Positions 1 to 11,262 are shown, counted from the stretch's first letter. The stretch: DNA of 64,000 nucleotides from Branchipolynoe longqiensis (GCA_030323885.1 CM059191.1:1719659-1783658), one strand, 5' to 3'. Numbers and translations: made by a program. The notes: generated by a model from the letters alone, not told the origin.

Positions 1-683
1 TTGAGCAATGGCGGCCACCATTCGTCTGGGAAGTCAGGGTGGGAAGCCAACTGTCTAAGTGCAGAAAAATACTCGGCCCATGTTGCTTCGCCAAACGAAA
101 TCTTCTTAAACCTCTCTCCACGTGTGATAAAAGTATGGGGAAGCAGCTCCCTACCTTTCAGTTTTTTGAGACCCGGAGTTTCTTCCACACGCCTGCCGAC
201 AGCAGCCGAGCGGTGATGAGCTGGCCGCGGGGCCACTGGCGGTGACGGCGACAATGGCCACGGGGGCGTGTAGTGTGACCGGGACCGCCGCCGGAAGGGA
301 GTTGACACCCCAGGCGAACCCAGAGAGGAGCAGCTGGACGACCTGACAGCTTTCTTATGACTGCGCCTTCTGACCGGAGACCGAGACGCTCTAGAGAGCA
401 GTGAAGAAGACGACCCTGACACTGCCGGCGTCTCTGCAGCTTTCGGAGAATGGCGACTCACCGCCGAGGTAAACCTCTTGTTCTCACGCTCCAGTCTCCT
501 GATAGTTTCTTTGTCTGAACAAGACACTGAGGACTGCGACGAGACTCTTCTGCTAGTACTATCTGGCGAGGAAACATCCTCTGACAAGTCTTGACTTGGC
601 ACACATGAAGACCGTACCTGCCTACCCGGCTGAAGTCGCTGGGACAACGGCGGCCGGCCTCTCCTCTTCCCAACCGGTGGCAT
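1..683 (-). CDS. Partial gag-like protein, Ser/Arg-rich (3' end beyond window)
   Basis: Reading the minus strand from ATG at 683-681 gives 227 uninterrupted codons to the window edge, with no stop. An in-frame TGA lies 11 codons upstream of that ATG, so this start is plausible. The protein begins MPPVGKRRGRPPLSQ, with an AT-hook-like GRPP. About 130 residues rich in Ser, Arg and Pro follow (SRSPVRRRSHKK, FRRRSRSHYTPPW). It ends in a folded-looking segment, KKISFGEATWAEYFSALRQL then HPDFPDEWWPPLL. That tail resembles the gag of the DIRS-like element at 44,663-45,370, which has KKGEATREEYTLGLKRL followed by GFP in the same order. I infer the first ORF of another tyrosine-recombinase retrotransposon. 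A host SR-like nuclear protein is the alternative. The coding frame is certain and the family assignment is tentative. Confidence 0.6.
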   Translation of the reverse strand, partial: MPPVGKRRGRPPLSQRLQPGRQVRSSCVPSQDLSEDVSSPDSTSRRVSSQSSVSCSDKETIRRLERENKRFTSAVSRHSPKAAETPAVSGSSSSLLSRASRSPVRRRSHKKAVRSSSCSSLGSPGVSTPFRRRSRSHYTPPWPLSPSPPVAPRPAHHRSAAVGRRVEETPGLKKLKGRELLPHTFITRGERFKKISFGEATWAEYFSALRQLASHPDFPDEWWPPLL

Positions 684-942
684 ATCTAGGAAGCGATGTG
701 TACAGTAGCAGTGTCAAGCGGAGACTGAGTGGAAAACACTAAGATGATTCAGCAGGAAAGGTAGAGACCTGCAGCCTCGTGAGCAAATTACCCATGTTAG
801 CCTTGTCCTTACAGACTAAATAAAACAGGGACTTGGAAGCCATTCATCATTCGTCGGAATGAGTGATTTTGGGAAAACTAGGCACACCACGCCATCTGTT
901 GGTTAGCAATTATTGGTTCTTCTCATGGAATCCATGCTGCGA
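684..942. other. Unassigned, 5' side of the gag-like ORF
   Basis: No repeat or coding feature was recognised. The segment would hold the 5' leader or promoter of the minus-strand ORF at 1-683. Confidence 0.3.
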
Positions 943-1257
943 GAATGGGATGTAGCTCAGGCGGTAGAGTGTCCACCTGTGAAGGTGTGGGTCATCCAAT
1001 CGATCCTGCTCAGTGGACCCATTTGCAGTTTGTGCTATTTTTCATTGCAACCAGTGGTTCATCAAAGGATGTGGTATGTGCTATCCTGTCTGTGGGAAAG
1101 TGCATATAAAAGACCCCTCGCTGCTTATCGGAAAGAGTAGCCTATGTGGGGTGGTCAGTTTCCTCCAAAGAAATATGTCAAAATGACCATATGCTTGACG
1201 TCCAATACCTGATGATAGAAATCAATGTGCTCTAGAGGCATCCTTAGATAAAACAAG
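943..1257 (+). mobile_element. tRNA-derived SINE, family 1
   Basis: The head carries a tRNA-like A box (TAGCTCAGGCGGTAGAGTG) and a degenerate B box (AATCGATCCTGC). The conserved body follows (AGTGGACCCATTTGCAG, GTGCATATAAAAGACCCC) and the 3' end reads CTCTAGAGGCATCCTTAGATAAAAC. At least eight other full or partial copies lie in this window in both orientations, so it is a dispersed repeat and not a tRNA gene. It would be transcribed by RNA polymerase III and mobilised by a LINE. Confidence 0.85.
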
Positions 1258-1339
1258 CTTGACTTTTTCCATACCGCACAAGCACCATAGGGAGGGATGT
1301 GTGGTGGTGTATTTAGAGTGGTGTGCATCCATCTAGTTG

Positions 1340-1622
1340 GTTGGTTGTTGGGGTTTTACATCCTGCCAACATCTAAAGTCATATCAGGATGGGCACCGAC
1401 TTGTGACAGTGCACACCCATGGTGACAGTGCACGCTCGGCAATATTAGGATAGCGCAAGGACTGGTTGGCTCAGTGACTCAGTGGGATATCGGGTCAGGG
1501 TACTGGCATTCTGGTCTCTCAGTGGGGCAGCAAATAAATAGTCACTATAAGTGTGCACTGTCATAAGTCCGGACCCGTCATGATGACCTGAAATGTTGCT
1601 AGGACATAAAACAATAACAACT
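1340..1622. mobile_element. SINE family 2, two 3' halves fused head to head
   Basis: Bases 1,340-1,434 read as the reverse complement of a family 2 SINE 3' end (GGTTGGTTGTTGGGG, TTTTACATCCTGCC). From about 1,434 the body continues in the opposite orientation (TTAGGATAGCGCAAGGACTGG) to a second 3' end at ACATAAAACAATAACAAC. The tRNA-like heads are missing. The result is an imperfect foldback of one SINE. Confidence 0.7.
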
Positions 1623-2059
1623 GAAACTGCCCTAGACCGAACCGTAGCTGTTTATGACTGGTGATGATTGTCCTTACCCCAGCCACTGACTCTGACTCGG
1701 CTCTTGCCGCAGGCACTGACCTTGACCTTAACCCCCCCTCTATGGTTAGAAGGTCGCCGAGTGGGGGGTGAGCCTCGGTTGTCAGCTTCCTGCAGTAAGC
1801 TGATCCCTACACGACTCAGCCTGGTTCCCGGAAAAGAAAGCTTGAGGACAGTCTTATGAAGCACTGCCAACACGCACATCACGGCAAAATCCACTCCATA
1901 GCACCACACTGCCACACCACAACACCCTCACACCACCACACTGCCACACCCCCACACCACCACACCCTCACACCCCCAGACTGCCAACACGCTCAACACA
2001 GCACGGCAAAGTCCACCCGACACCACCACACTGCCATCCCCCTACACCCTCACTCCCCC
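1623..2059. other. Unassigned; CCACAC-rich from 1,900
   Basis: No gene was recognised in 1,623-1,855. From about 1,900 the sequence becomes short CACCACACTGCCACACC-type repeats that grade into the following minisatellite. Confidence 0.4.
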
Positions 2060-5000
2060 ACACTGCCTAATGTAAGCCTGCACCCCCCCAAACCCCCGCA
2101 CATTCTCCCATCTTCTCAGACCTTAGATTCTACAGCTAATGTAAGCCTTCACCCCCCCCCCCCCATTCTCCCTTATTCCCAGACCGTAGATTATACAGTT
2201 AATATAAGCCTTCAACCCCACCCCCCACATTCTCCCTTTTCCCCAGACCGTATATTCTACAGCTAATGGAAGCCTTCAGCACCTACCCCCCACATTTTCT
2301 CATCTTCTCAGACCTTTGATTTCTGTCTACCAGCTACTGTAAGCCTTCAGCCCGCCCCCCCCCACCCCCCCGCCACATTCTCCCTTCCTTCAGACCATAG
2401 GACTACTACAGCTAATTATAGCCTTCACCCCCACCTACCCACATTCTCCTCTTCCCAGACCGTAAATTCTTACAGCTAAATGTAACCTCATACCCCCACA
2501 CCCCCACATTCTCCCGTATCTATCCAGGACCGTGGTATTTCTATTCTAACAGCTAATGTAAGCCTTCACCCCCACCCCCCACAATTCACTCATCTATCCT
2601 AAAACCTAGATTCACAGTCTAATGTATAAGCCTTCACCCCCCACATCCTCCCTTCTATCACCAGACCTTAGATTCTACGCTAATGTGTAAGCCTTCATCC
2701 GCGCCACCCCCACATTCTCCCCTTCTTCCCAGACCGTAAGCATTCTACAGCTAATGTAAGCCTTCACCCCCACCCCCCCCTCCCCATTCTCAGTCTCATC
2801 TTCTAAACTACTTAGATCTTCTACAGCCTAATGCAAAGAGCCTGTCACACCCCCCACATTCTCTCTCCCCCCCCCCCCCAGATTCTCCCTTCTTCCCAAC
2901 CTTAGATTCTACAGCTAATGGCAAACCTTCTCCCCACCCCACATTCTCCCTTCTTCCCAGACCATAGATTCTACAGCATGTACAGAGCCGCCTTCACCCC
3001 ACCCGCAATCCCCCACATTCTCCCTCTACTCCCAGAACCGTACATTCGACAGCTAATGTAAAGCCTACCTCCAACAAGTCTCCATCTGTCCAGACAGTAG
3101 ATTTCTACACTAATGTAAGCCTTCACCCCCCACATTCCTACCCTATCTTCCCAACGCAGATCTACAGCTAATGAAAGCCTTCACCCCCCCACATTCTCCC
3201 TTAATTCCCCAAGACCGTAGAATTCTAAAGACTATGCCTAACCTTCACCACCCACCCCCACACTTTTCTCTCTCCCAAATCTTCTCAGACTTTAGATCTA
3301 CAGCTAATGAAAGCCTTCACACCCCACATTCTCCCATCTTCTCAGAGCTGGACGTAGATTCGACAGCTAATGTAAGCGCCTTCAACCGCACCCCCACATT
3401 CTGTCATCTTCTCAGACTTAGCTTCTACCAGCTATGTAAGCCGTCACTACTACACACCCCACATTCTCCCATCTTCTCAGGACCTCTAGCTCTCATACAA
3501 GCTAAGTAAGCCTTCACCCCCACCCCACCCCCACATTCGCCACTTCTCCCAGACCATAGATTCTACAAGCTAATGTTAGCCTTCAAACCCCCCCCCCCAC
3601 ATTCTCCCTTCTTTCCAGACCATAGATATCTAACAGCTAATGAAAGCCTTCACCCTCCCCCCCCCCACCCCACATCCCCTTCTTCGCCAGACTTAGATTC
3701 ACAGCTAATGTAAGACCACCCCCCCTCCTCCTCCCCACATGTTCTCATTCTCCCTTCTTTTCCTACAGACCATTAGATTCTACAGCTACATGTAAGCCTT
3801 CACCCCCCCCCCCCCAGACCACAATTCCCTCCCTTCTTCCCAAACTTTAGATTCTACACGCTAATGAAAGCCTTTCACCCCCCCCCCACATTCTCGCCTG
3901 TCTTCCCAGACCATAGATTCTACATCAATCTAAGCCTTCACCCGCCACCCCCACATTCCTCCCTTCTTCCAACCTTAGATTCGTACAGGTAATCGTAAGC
4001 CTTCCACAACCCACACCCCCACAATTCCCCCATCATCCAGACCTTAGCTTCTACAGCTAATGAAAGCCTTCAACCCCCACCCCCCCCCACATTCTCCCTT
4101 TCCTTCCCAGACATAGATTCTGACAGCTAATCTAAGCCTTCAAACCCCCCACCCCCACATCTCCCTTCTCCAGACCCATAGATTCAACAGCAATGTAAAG
4201 CCTTTCCACCCCCACCCCCACATCTCCTTCATCCCAGACCATAGATTCTGACGTACAGCTAATTGTAAGCCTTCAACCCCCCCCCCCCCCCTCCCCACAT
4301 TCTCACTCTCTTCCCAGACCCAAAGATTCACAGTAATGTAAGTTCCTTCACCCCACCCCCCCACATTCTCTCTCCACCCTTCTTCCAGACCATATAATCT
4401 ACAGCTAATCTAAGACATTCACCCCCACCCCCACATCTCCCCTCTTCCCAGACCAATAATTTCTACAGCTAATTTAAAAAGCCTTCACCCCACCCCCACA
4501 TTCCTCCTTCTATTCCAGACCATATATTGCTACAGCTAATCTATACCTTCACACCCCCAAACCCCCACAATCTCCCACTTCTTTCCCAGACACGTAGATT
4601 CTACAGCAAATGTCAAGCTTCACCCCACCCCAACCACATTCTCGCCTTCTTCCCAGACGTAGATTCTACAGCTAATTTAAGCCTTTTCACCCCACCCCCG
4701 CACATTCCCCGTCTTCCAGACCGTAGATTCACAGTTTTTTAATCTGTAAAGCTTCACCCCCTCACATCTCACCTTCTTCTCAGACCATTAGATCTACAGC
4801 TAATGTAAGCTCACCCTCCCCCCCCACCACCACATTCGTCCCTTTTCTTCCCAGACTCCTTAGATTCTAACAGCTAATTAACCTTCACCCCACCGCTCGA
4901 CCTCACCACAATTCTCCCATCTTACCAGACCCTAGAGCTACACTAATCTAAGACCTTCACACCCCACACCCCACAATCCACCCCCACATTCTCCCTTCTT

Positions 5001-5098
5001 CTCAGACCTTAGATTCTACAGCTAATGTAAGCCTTCACCCCCCACATTCTCCCTTCTTCCCAGCCCTTCGATTCTACAGCTAATGTAATCCTTCACCC
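2060..5098. repeat. ~66-bp minisatellite, roughly 45 units
   Basis: The unit reads approximately AGCCTTCACCCCCACCCCC, then ACATTCTCCCTTCTTCCCAG, then ACCATAGATTCTACAGCTAA and TG. It is repeated in direct orientation over about 3 kb. Units differ mainly by one- or two-base insertions and deletions, especially in the C-runs, and less by substitution. This is typical of uncorrected long-read consensus, though genuine unit decay could contribute. No reading frame is maintained across units. Confidence 0.9.
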
Positions 5099-5488
5099 AG
5101 CCATCCCTGCATTTATCCAAGGGCTATTAGCCAAATTGAATTTCTATTTCTACTTCTTGAAGACCAATGCATGCCTTCTTTCATGTATTTCTAATCTTAA
5201 AATATCCTACAATCCTTCAACCAGCTGACCTTGAATCTATCCTTTATTTGAGGATTTAACGCACACAACCCTGTAAACGCCAATCCAAAAATGTAGATAA
5301 CAATTAGAGTCAAACCTTCGAAGCGTTCATTTTTTTTTTACACAGACTCTATCCATTTTGTTGTTCATTGCTCTATTATCTCATCACAAGAAAAGTGGAA
5401 TTAGTTAGAATGGAAAAAACCTTCAGGCAAAAATCTTTAATTTCATTGATTTTTGGCACTAGTGTTTAGGCGGCTCTCTGCCTGAACT

Positions 5489-5525
<37 letters not shown>

Positions 5526-5661
5526 TAGTTCATATATATATCAGTAGAACTTCTTGATTAAATTGATATGCATACTTATATGTACACATATATGTACATG
5601 CATATTTTCAGTAGCCATGAAATATTTAATTCAGTGTCTTACCTTGCTTAAATTTTAAAGG
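5099..5661. other. AT-rich spacer with (TA)n microsatellite
   Basis: The sequence is AT-rich without coding potential. A (TA)n tract of about 30 bases lies at 5,492-5,522, with shorter TATATG repeats to 5,610. Confidence 0.6.
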
Positions 5662-5984
5662 AAAGTTTGTTTTATTTATTGACGCATCTAGAGCACATGG
5701 ATGTTTATCATCGGCTTTTGGACATCAAATATTTTGTCATTCTGACATATTTCTTTAGAGGAAATCTGCTACCGCCACATAGGTTACCGTTTCCGATAAG
5801 CAGCCAGGGGTCTTTGATATGCACGTTCCCACAGACAGGACAGCACATACCACAGCCTTTGATGAACGATTTTAGGACCACTGGTTGGAACGGAAAATAG
5901 CCCAAATTGCAAATGTGTCCACTGAGCAGGATTGATAGGATGACCCACAACTATACAGCTGGACTGCTTGAGCTACATCCCGCT
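5662..5984 (-). mobile_element. tRNA-derived SINE, family 1
   Basis: This is a full-length reverse-orientation copy. The 3' end is at left (AAGTTTGTTTTATTTATTGACGC) split here as AAGTTTGTTTTATTTA plus TTGACGC; the tRNA-like head is at right (complement of GGGATGTAGCTCAAGCAG). Confidence 0.85.
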
Positions 5985-6479
5985 GTTTGCTTAAATTAGA
6001 ACACTGCTCCTGCATATCGGTCATAGCTAGATGTATCTATACGTATATATATGTTTATGTAACTTATACATTATATAATATATGTGTAGCTATATATATA
6101 TAACATATATATATACACAAGTTTTCCCGTAGCAGACACCTTAGCGCCCCCTATGTTCTACGTCAGACACCAGTAGAAACTCCTTTACTGGACTCTTATC
6201 TTATCTTCACAATCAGTTTCAAACATAGTCAAAGAATGCAAGGCTGACTCCTGTCAGAAAAAAACCCCAAGAACCTAAGCACAGAAATCTCTCGTCTTGT
6301 TTTATTCAATATTGAATTAAACCATTGCAGCTATTGGTACATAGGACGAGGAGGCATGAGTTGGGATAACATGGGTTTATTCCTGGCAGCCCCCGGGGGC
6401 TATACATTTGTCGATTGTGGCGTACTGAGAGCTGCACGGAACAATGTCATGTGGTGATAGCAGTCAGGTAGATGACACA
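5985..6479. other. Unassigned spacer with TA-rich tracts
   Basis: TATATG/TATATA-rich sequence lies at 6,035-6,118, followed by ordinary unique-looking sequence. No gene or repeat was recognised. Confidence 0.4.
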
Positions 6480-7425
6480 ACGTGCATTTATAAAAATGGA
6501 GCAGGGCCTATCGGATGAAGTTATGATTAAACGAGGAGTTCGACAGGGGTGTGTATTGTCAACATGTCTATTTAACCTGTACACAGAGATGATTTTCAGA
6601 CACATTGAAGATTGCAAGGGAGTGACAATAGGTGGCATGAACGTCAACAATCTTAGATATGCCGATGACAGTGTAATACTAGCAGACAGTGAGAAAAACC
6701 TACAAGATATAGTGAATAGAATCAATAAAGCTGGAATACTATTCAACATGAAGATGAATGCCAGGAAGTAATAAGACAGATAAACCAAATGTCAATATAA
6801 CCATAGATGGCACAAACATAGAACAAGTATCCGAATTCATATATCTCGGACAAAAGATTACAAATGATGGGAGATGTGAGGAAGAAATTAAAAGAAGGAT
6901 AACAATAGCCCGAACAACATTCTCCAAAATGTATAGAGTGTTAACATCAAGTAAGATATTAATACAAACAAGGAAGCGTATTCTTCAGTGTTATGTGTGG
7001 TCTACTCTAATGTATGGGGCTGAGACATGGACAATCTCTAAGAAAATGTACAAACGTTTAGCAGCATTTGAGATGTGGACTTATCGAAGGATGATGAAAA
7101 TATCATGGACAAAGAAGATCACCAACAAAGAAGTTCTCAGAAAAATTAAAAATAAGAAAAGCTTGTTTGCCACTATACAGACAAAGAAACTTATTTATTT
7201 TGGCCACATCATTCGTCAGAGTTCAATATACCGTACATTGTTGGAAGGGAAGGTGAATGGCAGCAGAGGGAGAGGGAGACCAAGAACATCATGGTTTACA
7301 AATATTTCACAGTGGACAGGCTTGAATTATTCACAGTCTATCAGAACAGCACAACATCGGGACAAGTGGAGAACCATTGCATCCAACCCTCGACTAGAGG
7401 ATGGAACTATTGATTGATTGATTGA
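6480..7425 (+). pseudogene. Non-LTR reverse transcriptase C-terminal fragment, copy 1 (frameshifted)
   Basis: This copy encodes the palm, thumb and C-terminal part of a LINE reverse transcriptase: GVRQGCVLS (domain 4), RYADDSVILA with the catalytic YADD box, MYGAETWT in the thumb, and a GRGRPRTSW motif near the end. A 20-bp deletion after codon GCCAGGAAG (about 6,769) breaks the frame relative to the copies at 28,511 and 30,089. The two resulting frames are 6,472-6,771 and 6,758-7,417. The 3' end is a short (ATTG)n tail. Fingers domains and endonuclease are absent. It is nearly identical to the two arm copies apart from the deletion and a few substitutions, so it is young. The lineage looks RTE-like, but I could not test this. 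Confidence 0.85.
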
Positions 7426-7917
7426 GATGAGAGTGGGATGAGTGGAGTGTGACAGGTGAGCAAGGCGAGGTGAGTTGAAGACAGAGCAACTAGCGGGTAA
7501 CAGTAGTTACTTAATGAGCAATAATAAATTTATGAGTAATTAATAAAGGTTAAGTTTAGTTAATTAAAATAATTAAATTCATTTATGAGTAATATAATAT
7601 GATGTAGAAATTGTGGTGTGGGTGGGTGGGTAAAATGAGAGTATTGGTCAGTCCGGATGGGTGATGCGGAGTGATCATGGGTTCGGGAGAGCTTATGCTG
7701 GTCAGCTCTGTGTGGGGTGTGATTGGCTGAGGGGGAATATGTGAGGCTGGTGGCAGCGAGTGATGGGAGGGGGGAGGTGCCACTGTGAGTGATTGGCAGG
7801 AGGGTCTTTGTGCGTGCCCCCCCCCCCCCCCGGTCTCACCCTCACCACCCCGCCACTTGGGTTTCTTCAAAAGAACCTGCTTTTAGGGAGAGGGTGTTTA
7901 AGGGCTATGGTACCAAG
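7426..7917. other. Unassigned, G-rich with 15-base C run
   Basis: The plus strand is purine- and G-rich, with a C15 homopolymer at 7,817-7,831. Reading frames here are compositional artefacts. Confidence 0.4.
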
Positions 7918-7918
7918 C

Positions 7919-8271
7919 CAAAGACCCTATAATACTAAGACGGCTCACTCAGCCTGTACTGTGTAATCAAAATGATCAGGCTGTTCTCTTGGTTAAACAG
8001 GTGCTATATTATATGTATAAATGTATATATGAATGTGAAAGATGTGTGATGATGGTGATCCTGATGATGCTGATGATCATGTGTATTTGTTCATAGCAAT
8101 TTCATATTGATGTGTATTCATACTTACCTATCTCATGAATAATATAATTGTATGTGTTTACATGTGAAACACCAACCAGCAGCCAGCTGATCAAACCCAC
8201 CACAAGGTAGCACTGCACAATTTACATTGGAGAGATAGGGAGTGAGCCGTCTTAGTATTATAGGGACTTTG
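7919..8271. mobile_element. MITE with ~32-bp terminal inverted repeats
   Basis: Bases 7,919-7,950 and 8,240-8,271 are inverted copies over about 32 bases with one mismatch (CAAAGACCCTATAATACTAA against CAAAGTCCCTATAATACTAA, then GACGGCTCACTC in both). The 353-bp interior has no coding capacity. ACCAA occurs just outside both ends but is offset by two bases on the left, so the target duplication is unresolved. This is a non-autonomous DNA transposon of unassigned superfamily. Confidence 0.8.
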
Positions 8272-8579
8272 ACCAAATGTGCACTCGCTCATTCACCACC
8301 ATTTATATATAGATGCATCTACATGTGTGGTATGTATAATTTATTGTGTGAGTATAAATTATATGAACAATGATAAACTGCAGGTATCTGCTAATAGACT
8401 AAAGGAAGATACACATATTGATTCAAATACCCGGCTCATCTCACGGTCTTATTTAAAGGTTGTGAAGTGCATGTCTCGATACTAATATAACCTGACAACA
8501 CCTTATAAATCGGCTGGAATCTGTGGTTGTGTAGGCAGGCTATAATGAAATCAATACAGGCAAGACGAGAAAGGAAGAG
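8272..8579. other. Unassigned
   Basis: No repeat match or gene was seen within the window. Confidence 0.3.
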
Positions 8580-9035
8580 TATAAATAATGAAAGTAGAGA
8601 GAGACAATGCCCTCAGGTTTATTATTATATAGTGGTACATGGATCTGGTATGGCATACCACCTGACCATGTTCTCCAATGAGAATCAAGCAATTACAGTT
8701 CCAGCAATGAACATCAAGCATTCCTGTGTCACCATGGCTACAGTGATCTGCCCACCACCACCTTGCGGTGTGGCTGCTTGGCCACCACCTGCTTGAGCTG
8801 AGTGTATGGTGATCCGTGACTAACAGAGGGGGAAGGGGGTAGTGGGTAGAGCTCTAAGTGTCCCTTATACACTATCTCTAGTTCCTCTTTCACACTATCT
8901 GACTAATACATAATGACTATTAACCATGAGTAAAGTATCATCAGCAACTATATAAATACATTCATGCACCTGGCATGATATACCATTTACCATTATAGAC
9001 CATTTGCATTCCCCCACTAACGGGAAGTATGGCTA
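8580..9035 (+). repeat. Dispersed repeat family D
   Basis: This segment is related in inverted orientation to 52,750-53,150, at very roughly 80% identity by eye. Shared blocks include CCTCAGGTTTAT, TTCTCCAATGAGAATCAAGC, ATGAACATCAAGCATTCCTG, GGGGGTAGTGGGTAGAGCTC and AGACCATTTGCATT. It has no protein-coding signal. It is either an old SINE or an old non-autonomous transposon. Confidence 0.65.
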
Positions 9036-9130
9036 TACTACTGTAGTTTGCATCTGTCTACACTAATTAGGAGATCTTTGTATGGTTCAATTGGCAGGTG
9101 GATTTTGGCATGGACTTCCTCATTGGTAAC

Positions 9131-9190
9131 ACCCGTCCTGATATGAGCTTAGATGTTGCTAGGACGTAAAACAACAATAAACAAACAAAC
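9131..9190 (+). mobile_element. SINE family 2, 3' fragment
   Basis: Only the last ~60 bases remain (CCCGTCCTGATATGAG, TTAGATGTTGCTAGGACGT), with an AACAAACAAAC tail. Confidence 0.65.
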
Positions 9191-9251
9191 ATTGGTAACA
9201 TGGTCTTTGTATAGGTCGGTAGCCACTAATCTGGCTCGGAATGTTCTAAGC

Positions 9252-9583
9252 AAAGTAAAGTTTGTTTTATTTAATGACGCCTCTAGAGCACATTGATTTT
9301 TATCATCAGCTATTGGATGTCAAACAAATGGTCATTCTGGCATATTTCATTGGAGGAAACCCGTAGCCCCCAGATAGGCGACTCTTTCCGATAAACAGCA
9401 AGGGGTCTTTTATATGCACTTTCCCACAGACAGGACATCATATATCACAGTGCTTGATGAACCAGTTGTGGACCACTGGTTGGAAGAGAAAATAACCCAA
9501 ACTGCAAATGGGTTCACTGAACAGGATCGATCCGATAACCGACAGCTTCACAGGTGGACACTCTACTGCCTCAGCTACGTCGC
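9252..9583 (-). mobile_element. tRNA-derived SINE, family 1
   Basis: A full-length reverse copy. The 3' end starts at GTTTGTTTTATTTAATGACG and the tRNA-like head lies at 9,540-9,583. The body retains GGGGTCTTTTATATGCAC. Confidence 0.85.
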
Positions 9584-9671
9584 CTTCCTTTCTAAACAAA
9601 ACTTCCCAGATTAGTGTGATGCCACCTCCTTGCTCTCTGTGGCACTATAACTGTACACTGTATGAATACCA

Positions 9672-9943
9672 GTTGGTTGGTTGTTGGAGTTTTACACCCT
9701 GGCAACATCTAATGTCATATCAGGACAGGTAGCAATCTGTGACAGTGCGCACTCATGGCGACTTTATAGTGCTGTCTCACTGGGAAATCAGGCCGCCAGC
9801 ACCATACCCCAATATCCTATTCAGTCACATTATCCTGAGACTGAGCTAACCAGTCATTGGTTTGACTTGGAGGGGGATCGAACTCCCGATCTCTCACACG
9901 GGAGGCCTACACTCTATCGATTCGACCACCACGTCCGGTGTAT
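9672..9943 (-). mobile_element. tRNA-derived SINE, family 2
   Basis: A reverse-orientation copy with the 3' end TTGGTTGGTTGTTGGAG at left and the tRNA-like head (complement of GGTGGTCGAATCGATAGAG) at right. The B-box region is degenerate. Confidence 0.8.
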
Positions 9944-9967
9944 GAATACCACATCGCTGCGTAATTG

Positions 9968-10028
9968 TAGGTGAGGGTGGGGGTGGGGGGTGGTGATGTG
10001 TGGGGGGTGGGGGTCGGGGGTGGGGGCT
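9968..10028 (+). repeat. G-rich tract, potential G-quadruplex
   Basis: At least six runs of four or more G occur within about 60 bases, separated by T, GT or TGT. This is enough for G-quadruplex folding on the plus strand. Confidence 0.5.
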
Positions 10029-10402
10029 CATCATGTCCCATTAAACAAACTATTTTACATCTTATTTCCAGGCTTCTTTATTTCATATATAAACCTGGTC
10101 CTACCCCGTGTGGGAATCACATTCAAGTTCCTGATCCCCCTGATCACCTCAGGTGGCGCCACCTGGAATCCATAAAACTCCACTGACACACAGACTCTCT
10201 CTTTGCTCCTACTGGGAGCTGTAAATAACATACCCAGCCGAGACACTCATCAGAGCCATCCAATCGATTAAAGCACAACTTGCCTTCCCTGAGATAGAAA
10301 GCTTTTGATTGAGTCCTGCTCTACAGAGGACACAACTAGAGGGCTTTGGAAAGGGCACTTATAAAGAAACATCCTGGCTTATGCAAAGGCCCCGCCCACT
10401 TA
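10029..10402. other. Unassigned
   Basis: No gene was recognised. AGGCTTCTTTATTTCATATA and nearby sequence are unique within the window. Confidence 0.3.
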
Positions 10403-10593
10403 CAGTGAAACCCTGTTATAACGCCATCATTGGGATCCATAAAATGTCATCGCGAAACAAAAAAAAAGTGGGGTCGCGCTAAATCGGGGTTTAGTTCATT
10501 GAACTACTTTTAGATTAAAGAATTCCGGATCCAATGACTCATAGTGTTAGATCTATATCCGAATTCGCATTATGGAAGCTGTCTTTTGTTGTT

Positions 10594-10940
10594 CTTTGTT
10601 TGTTGTTGTTGTTGTTTTACGTCCTAGCAACATCTAAAGTCAAATCAGGACTGGTACCGACTTATGACAGTGCACACTCATGGCAACTTTATAGTGCTGC
10701 CCCACTGGGAGACCAGGCCACTAGCACCATGACCTGATATCCCAAACAGTCACATTATCCTGACACTGAGCCAACCAGTCCTTGCCCTATCCTAATAATG
10801 CTGAGTGCCTGGCTAGGAAGCAACAGGTATCAATTTATAAATCATTGATTTGACTCGACCAGGGTTCGAACCCACGATCCCATGGTCTACCAACACGGGA
10901 GAAGGACGCTCTAACTCATTTGGCCATCCCGTCTGGTCTC
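10594..10940 (-). mobile_element. tRNA-derived SINE, family 2 (nested)
   Basis: A full-length reverse copy inside the pogo-like MITE. The GTTGTTGTTGTTGTTTTACG end is at left. The tRNA-like head, with B box complement GGGTTCGAACCCACGA, is at 10,860-10,940. Confidence 0.85.
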
Positions 10941-10947
10941 ATTAGGG

Positions 10948-11262
10948 AAGCAGGACATAGCTCAGGCTGTAGCGTGTCCACCTGTGAAGGTGTCGGTTAT
11001 ACGATCGATCATGCTCAGTGGACCCATTTGCAGTTTGGGCTATTTTCTGTTCCAACCAGTGGTTCACAACTGGTTCATCAAAGGCTGTGGTATGTGCTGT
11101 ATCCATATAAAAGATCCCTTGCTGCTTATCGGAAAGAGTATCCGATGTTGCAGCAACAGGTTTCCTCAAAAGAAATATTTCAGAATGACCATATGTTGGA
11201 TATCCAATAGCCGATGATAAACATCACTGTGCTCTAGAGGCGTCGTTAAATAAAACAACCTT
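10948..11262 (+). mobile_element. tRNA-derived SINE, family 1 (nested)
   Basis: The head is GGACATAGCTCAGGCTGTAG and the 3' end is CGTCGTTAAATAAAACAACC. It directly abuts the family 2 SINE, so the two heads meet. Confidence 0.85.

Noticed and set aside
1856..5098. Pro/His/Ser-rich open frames through the minisatellite
   Set aside because: Frames change from unit to unit and follow C-rich repeat composition. No unit keeps one frame.
2060..5098. CRISPR-like array
   Set aside because: There is no constant repeat with unique spacers; the whole ~66-base unit repeats, and the context is eukaryotic.
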